This document shows positions 48,287 through 59,159 of a stretch of DNA of 64,000 bases, piece by piece. The DNA lies in contig JAGGNK010007559.1 in the NCBI GenBank assembly GCA_017590115.1, forward strand, positions 4,176,020-4,240,019, written 5' to 3'. This DNA is from Montifringilla adamsi. Lineage: Eukaryota > Chordata > Aves > Passeriformes > Passeridae. Numbering within the stretch: position 1 is the stretch's first letter; every line of letters begins with the position of its first letter. Below the pieces are notes generated by a model. It was not told the origin of the DNA. It did not search any database and saw only the letters and a list, made by a program, of their open reading frames with translations. The position numbers and the translations under genes were made by a program.

Positions 48287-51200
48287 ATATTAATCCAACA
48301 CCTGACTCTGCTCCCATGGCACTGCATTTACAAACATATAATTTCATCAGCTCAAATAGAATTTTTTTCCAATTTACAGAAAGATCATCACAATAAAAGC
48401 TATACTCATGTTACTGCTCTTCATCCTGCAACAGCTTGCTCACTGCAATGAACTTCATTCATTGGTAAAAGCAAGAGTGTACACAGATAAAGAACCCTGC
48501 ACACAAACCTTCCAGGCCTAGGCTCTGATACTCTTTCTAATTTTTTTTTTCATATAGTTTACAGCCAGGAACATAGGAAAGTACCTGAGAGGGAGTCAGG
48601 GAGAAGAGAAGGGCTTCTGTGAGCAGCAGGCCCTGTGCTGCTGAGGTTAAACAGGCGGTGAAGAAGGGATTGGTAATCTCCCACCCATCCCTCTTGCTCC
48701 TCCTTCCCTGCATAATTGCAGCTCATTTGAGACACTGCCTGGAGTGTCAGCTGGTGTCTTCTGGGTTCCCCACAAGCAGTAGCTGCCATTCAGCACCACT
48801 TTCTTAATCTAAAATCTGTTTCACAGGTTCTCTCAGGAAGCTGAGTGCTGCTCTGCACTACATCAGCACAGCAGTGAGGACTCCCACTGCCTCTCGTGGG
48901 TGCCCTCGGAGCTCATTCACAAAATCCTGCAGCTGTCATTCCCACTGGTACCCCTGGCTCTCAGAGGAGCAGCAGCATTGCTGTGCTGGGCCCTCCATCC
49001 TTCCTGGTCAGGTAGGAACACCCTGACCTGTCCATTAATATCTAATTACAGATGACAGTAGCAACCTTGGGGATCTGTGTAAGAGTTGCTACTCCTATAG
49101 CAAAGCAAAAATACAGCTGGGTTCCTCACAGGAGAACTTCCCAACTGCTCCCCTCACGCTTCTGGAGAAGTGTGTTACTGGACACCAGTAACTCTGTCTC
49201 TTGAACACAGAAAAAGGATTCTCACTCTGTCTTTCCTACAGTGACATAAACAGAGTTTTCAAAGGGAAAAAATAATTCTTATTTCCTATCTCACTGTCAT
49301 TTTTAAAATTACTGAATGCTGCAGCATTCAATGGATTACTATTCACAAACACGTACCTGCTCCTCTGGCAGAACAAATCGAGTAATTTCTGTTTCTGCTG
49401 GAGCCTTCGGCATGCAGACAAAAACATTTTTTATTCATCAGTGGTAAAAGGCTACAGCCATTTGACTTTAAACACAGACATGCTTCTGGGCTCTCTTCCA
49501 GGAAGTCTGTGTCACCCAGGCTTTAGATCGATATGTTTGTCTGCAAAGTCACCCTTTTGATCTGTAATTTTTCATTTTGACACAAGAAATGCCTTTTGGT
49601 CAAACTTCAGCAGTCCATTAAATTCCAGGCATAATAGAAATGGGAATCACATTGCTGTAGCCATGCGAAGATTTCCACAGTTTGGGGTTTATTTACTCAT
49701 GGGTTAATTTACTCTGCCATATATTTGGGACCCAGACAATGCTGCAAATACTGTTCTGTGCCTCACTGCTTCCTGCCCAGTTTGGGGTGGTCTCACTGGC
49801 ACTGGCAGCTTTATAAAACCCTTTGTATATTTAGTTGTCCAACCTGCAGGAAATCTTGTTGAGGTTTAGGACTGAGCACATGAGCATCCTCCCACCCTGG
49901 CCATGCTGTTCAGCTTACAAAGAGGGGTCTGGGCTGCTGGGATAGCCCCCCACAATGGGAGGGCAACTGTGCCCAGCCCGTGGCCCAGCTGGCTCAGCCT
50001 GGTCACCCCTGGCACACCACGCTCTGTTTGCACAACCCAGCACAGCCCTTTTCTTTCCAAGGTCAAGGTTTCAGGGCTGGGGTGGCTGGGTTTTTTCCTC
50101 TCTCTCCTCCCACCCCACCTTTTTTTTTAAGGTGTCAGCCATCCCATGGAAGTATAACCCAACAAGCAGAGAGGTAGGAAATCAATCCAACGCATTATTA
50201 ATGGGAGAAGCGGATCTGCCCAGCGTTTGGGCCAATCCCCCTGCCTGGCTCCATGCAGCAAGGTCCAAGCAAGGCTTTCCAATGATCTCACTGCTATTTC
50301 TGACCCAGACACAGCTCCTGCCGTGTTCCCAACACCCTGCTTTTTGGTTGCTGAAGTTTGACCCAAGGGAGGATGCAACAGACACTCAGGAGAGTTGCAA
50401 AGTACTGAAAATGTTCATATAATCCAAACAAACTCCATTATTTTCAGTGTCCATTCACACCTTACCTTTCAAAAGCAAACATTTTCTGTCAGCCTCTTAA
50501 AAACACATAACTGAGAAATACTGCTAAAATTGAAAGTTTACAAGAAATACTGTTAAAATTGATTAATTTTTACACTTATTTTAAAGTAGTCAGGAAAATG
50601 TCTGGATTCTGAATAACTGGTTTGTCAAGCAAGAGAGGACAGGGAATTCTGTATTTAAATATGGCCAAGATTTCCAGCAGCAACACATCTTTTAAGTACT
50701 TTAATTGTAATATGGTTTTATTAGGTAATTAGCAGGAGCCTCGTTTTAATCCTCATTTAACAGCTCCTCATTTCATAGAGGTGTTATATTCAGAGAAAGG
50801 CAGCCCAGTATTTTCTGGGGAAAAAAAAAAATCAAAGATCTTAAAGCAACTCAAAAGGGCCACCTAAAAAAAAATTGTGTTTTCAGTCAGGACTTGTGTC
50901 CAAAATAAACAACTCTTTCCTCAATCCACCAAAAACCCGAAGCACAGCACAGCTATGATCAGATCATAAATGCCTTGATTAAAGTTCATTGGCTGGCATT
51001 TCAGGACTTTAGCTACTAATTAAAGCCAAAATCAAATTTATTGCCTGAGTGAGTAAGAAGAGGGGGCGGGAATTTGGGAGGTGAGCAAACATGTGACCTG
51101 ACCCACACAACCCTGCCCAACAAGGACAGGATGGCACACACAGAACTGCCTGTCCTGAGCAGAAAGGATCCCGTCATGGTGTTGTTCCAGAAGTGAAGAA

Positions 51201-52204
51201 TCACAACAGCAATCCTGGGCCAAGGCTTTCCCGTGGGCCTCTCCCTGGGAATTCAGCAGGAGCCTGTGAAGGACCTTCCTCACAGACACCCAGGAGCTAG
51301 AGGGACTATTCCAGTTCTGCAGAGACTGAAGTTAAGCAATGGTGAGCTGCCTGGATGTGTTATGGCCACAGAGAAGAGAGATGCCAGAGCTTTATTAAAA
51401 TACCTGGTTCACAGTCCTGGGTTCATGGCACACGTTTGGGCAGGACCTGACTGCTCGAGTTTACAGGATGGGAAACCTGCTGCAGGGAGAACCTCAGTTT
51501 CACAACTGGTTTCGACCAGAAACAAACCCACAGAATTCTGAAAATCTCTGCAAAAGCTGCAAGATGGCTTTTGAACCAATAGAAACATTTTGGTTTGACA
51601 TTCCACTGTGAAATGATGTAGGGGAAAAAAAAAAAATCAAAAGAGGGAATTTCAAAGCTGGAACTTTCGTCCTCAAAAGCCTCCAACAAAGGTGATGGGA
51701 TTTGACAGCACTCTATTTTGCAAGTAAAATAGTGTCTGCATTTTTCTAAACAAGTTCTAAACTGCATTTCCTGCTTTTATATCAAAACATACTACGGCTT
51801 GCTTTGTGGCTTGCTAATAACATCCTGCACACCATTTTGTACAGACCTCCCCAGACACCTCATGCACACACACTTCCAGTCCCTGCTGAGAAAGGCAAAC
51901 AGGCTCCTGCCCAGTCAGGTCCAGGCCAAGTGTGGCACGGGAAACAGCAAATCCAGCTTTTTCTTAAGCATCAAAGGAAGCAGCAAATTGTTTCAAAGAG
52001 GCTCCTCTGCTCTGCCCAGATATCTGGCTATTGCTGACTTTGCAATACAGTGACTCTACTCTTTACATATTGCAAGCTCTCTGAAAGCAGCAATAACCAA
52101 AGTGATGTTATACAGAGGCAGCAGAAATGCCCTTGCACATGTGTCATGCTTTGCAGAGACTGATCAAGAACCAAGCAATTAGGTAAATTCTGGTATAAAC
52201 GGTA
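48287..52204. other. intergenic, no gene seen
   Basis: Unique sequence between CR1 tails. No conserved frame, RNA gene or clear regulatory cluster is visible. Confidence 0.6.
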
Positions 52205-52400
52205 CAATCTCACGGAAAGGGTGGTCAGACATTGGAACAGGCTGCCCTGAGAAGTGGTGGAATCGCCATCTCTGAAAAGGTTAAAAGATGTGGATGTGGC
52301 AGTTGAGGACACAGTTTAGCGGTGAACAGGGCAGTGCTGGATAATGGTTTGACTCAATGATCTTACTGGGCTTGTCCAACCTTACCAATCGCATGATTTT
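52205..52400 (+). mobile_element. CR1 LINE 3' fragment beside the tRNA island
   Basis: A CR1 3' tail in forward orientation: GGTGGTCAGACATTGGAACA, GGCTGCCCTGAGAAGTGGTG, CAGTGCTGGATAATGGTT, GACTCAATGATCTTACTGGG and a 3' end TCCAACC..CGCATGATTTT resembling the CR1 terminal octamer region. It ends about 190 bp before the CpG island that holds the tRNA. Confidence 0.87.
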
Positions 52401-52817
52401 AACTGCACTAAGCACTTGCTTATTCCAGGATTCGGCCTGTCTATCTGTGAGGAGTACATCAAACCCAGCACGTACAGAGAAAGCACCAGCAGGAGGATTC
52501 GTCACACCGAGTGCAGCATCACAGCGCAAACATCTGCTTTGTTCCAGCTGTGATTCACCCAGTTCAGGACACAGGTCACAGGTCCTGAGGCAAAACGCCG
52601 AGAAGTGTCGTCTGCAAGTGCTTTCTGGATCTGGGGAGCTGGGGGTGACACCGGGGCTCCGGGGGATGCTCACCCACGGGCTGCACGTACCACTCAAGCT
52701 GTTCTGCGGCACAGACACGCGGGACTCGGGGACACCCGGCCGGCCGCACGCTGGAACTTCCGTCGTGATGTGCAGCTTCCTCGCGGGGTCCGGGGCCGGA
52801 TCACCGACACTGATAGC

Positions 52818-52822
52818 AAAAA
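52818..52822 (-). terminator. candidate Pol III terminator of tRNA-Thr
   Basis: Five consecutive A on the plus strand (TTTTT on the minus strand) about 70 nt past the tRNA 3' end. It is the first T run of four or more downstream of the gene, which implies an unusually long 3' trailer if it is used. Confidence 0.4.
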
Positions 52823-52892
52823 CGAGCCGCAAACGAGGCGGCGTCCGCGGCCTCCCCGCGGCTGGGCTGCCAGCGCACCGCGCTGCCTCGGC

Positions 52893-52964
52893 AGGCACGG
52901 ACGGGGTTCGAACCCGCGATCTTCGGTTTACGAGACCGACGCCTTACCACTTGGCCACCGCGCC
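52893..52964 (-). tRNA. tRNA-Thr, anticodon CGT
   Basis: This is a 72-nt cytosolic threonine tRNA gene that decodes ACG. The minus strand reads GGCGCGG (acceptor 5' half) then TGGCCAAGTGG (D arm and Pol III A box, 52947-52957). The anticodon loop CTCGTAA lies between GGTCT/AGACC-type stem halves, followed by the T arm with GGTTCGAACCC (B box, about 52904-52914) and CCGTGCC (acceptor 3' half). The acceptor stem pairs in all seven positions with one G-U, and the discriminator base is T. No intron is present. It is intact and matches the vertebrate tRNA-Thr(CGT) family closely. It lies in a CpG island, same strand as mir-193a and about 11 kb upstream. Oddly, there is no T4 run directly after the gene: the first run of five T on the minus strand is at 52818-52822, about 70 nt downstream. 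The identity is secure. Confidence 0.97.
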
Positions 52965-53660
52965 CGACGGGCTGGCTGCACCCGCGCGCCGCCAGTGGAA
53001 GGCAGCGAGCGGCGCGGGCGGGCCGGGCCGTGCCGGGAGGGGACGGGACGGGACAGGACGGGCCGGGAGGGCGGCCCGGGGCGGTGGGATCGGGGCGGGA
53101 CGGGGCGGCCGCGCCGTGCGGGGGCTCCCGCGGACACGTGCGGCCGCAGGGCGGAGCGCCGGGAACGGGAGCGCGGGCGAGCCCTGCATCGCCTGCAGAG
53201 CTCGGCATCCCCTGCCCCGTGTCGCTGCAGCGGCGCTCCTCGGAAAGCCCTTCCCGGCGCCGCCACCCCCGCCGTGTCCCCGGTGTCCCCGAGCGCCGCT
53301 GCTCCGACACCGCGGAATCCCCGGTGAAGCTTTGCTTTCCTTCCTCTCGGTATTTCTCACGGCAGAGGAACGCGGAGCATCACTGCGAAATCACAGGGCT
53401 GCCTCGGGAAACAAACAGCAGCTGTTCGGAACGAGGCAAGTCCTGCCAAGCTCACGCACACCTCCAGCGCTGCCGCTCGGCCGTGCTCCGGCACCTGCTC
53501 CCGGTTTGGGGCCGGGGAGGGTCCCCCGGGGCAGGAGGCAGCCCTGCGGCACCGGCCCGGTGGGACACATCTCCCGGGGCACGCACACCGGGAACGGCGG
53601 GGACTGGCCCGGCACGGCGCAGTTCCCTTCCGGCACTGCCACCCCCTCCCTGAGAGCCAA

Positions 53661-56600
53661 ACAGCGGCGTTTCCACCCCTTCCCTTGGGACAGTATCAGG
53701 CAGTCGATGTTTCCTGATATTCAAACTGAATTTTCACTTTTTACTTCAAACCCATTATGTTCTGTTTACATAGTCAAATCATAATAGCATAAATCATAAA
53801 TACAATACTGCATTATTAATATTTCCTCCTTTGGGTTTCCAGCTACCAAATATTTAGTCTTATGGCTAACACTTGGTTAAAACCCAAGAAATGAATCAGC
53901 TCTCATTTTTATCACCACTAGCTGTAGGGCAGGAGGGAAGAATTTGAAGGTTGTGGTTTTGAAGTATTATTTAGCTTTGAACTGAAATTTTTCATCCTGG
54001 TTTTTAGTTTTGAACCAATGTTGGGCAGCAGAAAGTAATCTGGTATACACACTCCTCCTGAAACTACAAGCCAAACAAAACAAACAAAAAGCAAAAAAAT
54101 CCAGGCACAGTTAGAACCGATCTGACATAGTAGAATCACTATTTTCACTTTATGAATTTGTAACCAGGCCCCACTCTCTGCTGAATCAGATCTGAGTTAC
54201 ACAGCCTTTATTACAGGGATGCATCCTGTGTTCACAATGTGCTCCTTGCTCAAATAAACCAACCATGTGAGGTCTGATCAACTCATTCCGAAGAGAAACA
54301 GTTGCTTTCCTGAGGGTCACATTTTTAGGGTTCATATAGATACCGCAGTGAACCTATCCAAAAAAGTAAGGTTTACTTTTTGAGGCTATGGTCATTTGGG
54401 AAGTCAGGATCCCAGTGATATTCAGATCCTGAAAACAGCAGGACGGCAGGACCTGCTGGGGTTGCAGAACTCACAGATGTTTTTCAGCCACATCCTGCAC
54501 CCTCTGGCCCTGGACTTTGCATTTCAGGGCAGTGAAATATCCCTGGGCACAGGACAGCCCTGGCAAGGCTCCTCCTCCCTCCCCAGCTCTGGCAGAGTGA
54601 TGGGAAGAGCCTGGCTGTTTTCTGCTGCAGGGAAGCTCTGCTGTGCCCATGGTCCAGCCCTGCTGCTCCCTGGAATGCAGCCCTGAGAAGGGGCTTCAGG
54701 GCTGCACCTTTAATCCAGATTTACACAGTATTTCCAAGAACGAAAGCAAGCTCCTCTGCTGCTTTTCTTCAGGGCATCCCCCCATTCACTGCTGAGCACA
54801 GCCAGAGCTGAGGGACAGGCAAGGACAGGGGTCATTTCTCTGTTGTGTGGGGCAAGTGCTCAGGCTGACCAGAGGATTCCTAAAGGGCTGAGAGCAGCTC
54901 TGCCCAGTGACCGCTCTGGTTTCAAATAAAAGCCTGAGCACGTTGAGAAAAGCCACAGGCTGGCCAAGAGAGACAGTGCTTCACAAAACACAACCAGCAA
55001 TTTTCTCCAGTACAGCAGGGAGAGAGCAAGCACAGCCTTTCAGCAGCTGAGTTCCATTACCTCTGTTGGTGCCACAGCCCAACTCCTCTGTCTTATCAGC
55101 AACAGTTTGTACTTGAGTCGTAACCCCTGTTACACACTATCACACCAAAATACAAACTACATCCTTGTCTGCTAAGGCACAAAGATCCCCATGTGATGGA
55201 AATTCAGATTTAAGCACCATACCGGAGGACATGCTGACATATGATCATTGCAAAGTCATTTAAAGATCACCATTAACCCAAATAGTTATACATCTGGGAC
55301 AATCTTCAATTTACTGGTCATATGCATCCAAAAAGCAGTTGGCTCTAAGGACGAATTTCACCCTGAGTTACGCAAGCTACGAGAGTCCCTGCTGCACTGC
55401 ATATGTCAAAAGGCATTTAGAATGGAGTGACACATCCCAAATCCCAGTCTGCCATCAGAGACTCAGGACAACACTGAAACATGGGCCATCATGAACAGTG
55501 AACAGAGCAAGGGAAAACATCAAAGTCAGGGCTTTGGGACTGCTATGCTGAAGAAAATGTGTCAGCCAAGACAACCTGAGCAGATCAGAGCCTGCTGCCA
55601 GACTGGAGGAGTTGGGTGATGTACTCCTTTGGTGCTCCCATGTGATGTATTTCCTCTTTGTAACAGTTCTCTTTGTCACTCCCCAATTCTCTTGCAATCT
55701 CTTTCCTACTCTGCTACTACCCCAGTTAGCCTCTGTCTGCCTCCAAACCCACTTTTCCCCCCCGATGATCAGAGCAAGGCAACTGTCACCTCCCAGGAGT
55801 TCTGAGCTTTAATTCCCAATTGCAAAATGACCGAAGGGTCTTGCGTCTCTCCAGCTCGGTGAGAACAGCATAACTTGCTAGAAACTATTACAGACTTTGT
55901 GATATGTGGTGGGGGTGATTCCTGCCCCCAGAGTAACACGGGATTTGCTTTCCCACTGTGTCATTCTCATGTACTAGCAAGTGACTGCTGTGCAAGTAGG
56001 TCAGTAGTACAGCACATTAGACTGAGCTGCTGAGGTTTGGGAACAAAACTGCTCCCTGTCTCTCTGTGAAGTGGTTTAGCATACACAGTAGGGAGTTTTC
56101 TTTGAGCCTGCTGTTATAAATCTGAATATCCAACATCTTATTGCTGGGAGGAATCTGGGAACAGGGAGCCTGAGAAGATAACACATGGTACGTTGCTCCA
56201 TGGATTATTTGTACAGTATCTGCTCTGATTCCCCAAATATCTGTACCCACTGTGAGAAAAGCTACCTCACAGCCTAATGGGATGGTACTCTAAAAGACAT
56301 ATACTGGGTTTGAGACTACTGTCAGTCAAATGAAAGCTATTTGGTATAGTATGATCACTTGAAGACCATCAAAATGTTTTTGAAAGGAAAATATTTGCCC
56401 TGCAAGGCTGAACTGACTAGTGAAGTCTTTTCAAAATTCCCTTTCCTCTTCTGCCTTGCTCCAAGCCCAGCTGGAGGCAGAGATCTTACCACCTTAAACT
56501 CTGCTTTGTATTTTAAATTATATGCCATAGGCTTGGTTCCCTGGCACCCTTCACTATCTTTCACACAGGTGCAAAATGGTCACATTTTGTTAGCCCAAGG

Positions 56601-58060
56601 ACACGAGGTGACTCTGGATGTGCAGGCTGGGTGTGGGAGCAGCAGCTTCTCAGGAGTCAAACTTCAAACCCATGAAATTCCCTGTGGAAACACATCCCTG
56701 AACCACCTGCACCCTGTGGCTCTGTCAGGGTGGGCTTTGCTGACATTCCCAGGCCAACCCTGATGGTTTAATCCGAGATGCTGTCGGGCAGCTAGGACAG
56801 GGCAGGGAATTGCACTGGGCTGCTTGAGGGGACACCTCACCCTGGAGTGTCCCCAACACATAACAAAAAGGCTCCATTTTTCCCCAAGTAATGAGCATCC
56901 AGCATTTCTCTGGGCTGACAGTGTCTGCCCCTCTGTCAGCAGCGTTTTCCCAGAGCACTGGGCCCCTCTGTTGGGCAACATGCCCACAGACACCAGCTCA
57001 GGACTGGCTGCCCATGGGGACCTGCCCATGGCGCACTCCCCTCCCTCCACACGGAGCTTCCAAAAAGCAGCCTGGAACCTAAGCTGCTCCTCACTTGTTA
57101 TTGTTTTGACTCCAGCAGTTAAAATAAAAGCCCAGAGAAGAAGCCAGGTGGTCTGGTGGCTCTAACTGGAGGTTAAAAGAAAACATTACCTCAGAGTGTC
57201 GGTCGAGCAGGCCCTGGGTGTGCCCTCCACCATCGCACCTCATGCAGAGCCTGTTCCGCCAGCACGGGCCGTGGTGAGTCCTGGCCTGAGCCCACTTCAG
57301 GCTGAGGGTCTCCTCTGGTCCGCACACCTGGCACCTGTGACAGGTCCTGGCTCCCAGTCACGGCCAGAGTGTCCCAGCACTGTCCTGGTCCCTCACGGAC
57401 AGAGCCTGCGGTGCTGCTCCCAGGATGGCCCCCCAGGTACAGCCGGGAGCCTCGGCCTCTCCGGGGGCCGCCCACGGCAGAGTTTTCCCTCAGGACTCTC
57501 CCGGGGAAGCTGCTGCCTTCGGTTTAGGTGTGAAACTCCCCTCAGCACGTGTCCTGGGGTGGTCGCTGCTGGCCATGCCAGGTCAGACTGCCCCGGCAGC
57601 AGATCCCCCAGGACACAGCTCCAGGCTGGGCCCTCCCCACAACAGCTCACTGCTCCTCAAGGAAGGAGCCACAGCAGTGCTCATTAGCTACATGGGTCAG
57701 TAAATAATTGTATTTAAGTCACATAAAAAGGTTGGTGTCAAAAAGCTGCAAACAGCTCCCAGCTGGAGTTCCCATTGATTGAGAAGGGCAGCGCTGTTGG
57801 TGGAGACATTAATGGGTTGGTCCTGGGAAGTTTGGGCTTGGAAATTTAACACAACTGGGGATGTCAGGTAAGGCACGTACTGAGCAAGCATCTTCACCGT
57901 GCCATCTGTGTAACTTATGCAAAGTTAATGAAGCTGGTGTTTGCGCAGGTGAGAACAGAACTGGGCAATCCTTCTTTAAATGAAGCACAGAAAGAGACGT
58001 GGACCAGGGAGGAAGGTAAGTAGGGACACTAAATCAGTCACCCATCACAGACAATGCTTT
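53661..58060. other. intergenic between tRNA island and RAB11FIP4 side
   Basis: Unique sequence. A moderately GC-rich stretch at 57190-57690 carries overlapping open frames on both strands with no domain; a minus-strand GAG/GTAATG donor-like site is near 57188. No gene is recognised. Confidence 0.55.
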
Positions 58061-58083
58061 AGTCATGCAGGGAAAGCAAATAA

Positions 58084-58089
58084 TTTATT
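58084..58089 (-). other. distal poly(A) signal candidate
   Basis: AATAAA on the minus strand, overlapping a TGTAAATA Pumilio-type site (58086-58093). A GT-rich element (TTGTCTGTGATGGGTG) follows about 30 nt downstream. This is a stronger textbook arrangement than the signal at 59183 and would extend the UTR by 1.1 kb. Confidence 0.4.
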
Positions 58090-59159
58090 TACATATCTGA
58101 TTGTACATTACAGCTACCTGAAGGATTCACATCAGCAAGGACAGCTTTATTGTCCTCAAAAAGTATTTCAAGAAAATACAGAGAAAATAGTGTAATGGCA
58201 CATTGCAACAGTACTGGCATCACTTCACTGATGTTATAAATTACAGAATGAGATTTAAAATAGTCATATGCCACTTCTGCTGGCTGCTTTTTTTCAGTAA
58301 CAATGGAGCAAGTGAACTTTGCTCATTTTCATACCAAGCAGCCTTTGAAATAAAAAATAAAACCACTCCTTGCTTCTAAGGCAGCTTCCTATTCTGTGAA
58401 ATGGGTGTCAAATTCAGTCAAAAAATTTCTGCTCTGTGAGAGTGGAACATATTCTTTTATAGATAAAAACTTTTGTTTTTAAAGATTTAGGGGATATTGA
58501 TGATTTTTTCCTTGAGACTTACCAGAGTTTATTATCTCACTCTCTGGGGGCGGGTGAGTGGGGTATTGATAAACAAGGTGTGCGAGAGGGAACAATTGTA
58601 GGATCTCATCACATGAGCAGGGTCAACACTCCAGAAATGAAACCACCAGCTTGAGAAGAGGTTGGAAGGAGGGAAGGACACTTCTAGCACCAGGGCTCTC
58701 ATTGCCACTTACAGACGTCCAGGCTCACAAAGCATCTGCACAGCTTCCCAAATGCTGTGGGAGAGTGCTGTGCTGCAAACCCCAAGGGAAAGAGTTTGTT
58801 CAGCATCTGCCAATATGTGAAGAGCAAGACACCCAATCTCTCACATCCGCAAGAGGAATGCAGACCCAGGATCTGTCCTTAGGAAACGCTGCCACAGAAG
58901 CCAGGCAGGGAAGACAAGGAGTAACTAAAGCATTTTAGGCACTCTAAGATGGAGAGTCTATCAATTGGTAATGCTATTTCTTTTTCCATTTCAATGGTCA
59001 AAGTAAATCACCTGCCTGATCCCACAAAAAAATCCCAGAAGAGAAATTAACCTGAAATGGGCAATGTGTTCAAATGAGGTTTTGGTCTGGTGCCCATTTC
59101 AAGTATAAAAGGAAGCAAATTTGCTTTAATGGAAATAAAAACTATAATCACCAAGTCAG

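Larger units (their letters stand above)
52590..53660. promoter_or_regulatory. CpG island around tRNA-Thr
   Basis: About 1.1 kb of GC-rich, CpG-rich sequence with the tRNA-Thr(CGT) in its low-coordinate half and short GGGACGGGACGGGAC-type runs near 53036-53060. An ETS-like CGGAAGT on the minus strand is near 52755. The island is far larger than a 72-nt Pol III gene needs, so it may also be a Pol II start site. The long plus-strand frame over 52357-53784 crosses the CR1 tail, the tRNA and the island and has no domain character, so I treat it as non-coding. Confidence 0.75.

Noticed and set aside
52357..53784. Plus-strand open frame of 475 codons.
   Set aside because: It starts in a CR1 tail, passes antisense through the tRNA and continues in a CpG island. 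Composition is Arg/Gly/Ala/Pro-biased and no domain is visible, so it is a by-product of GC-rich sequence.
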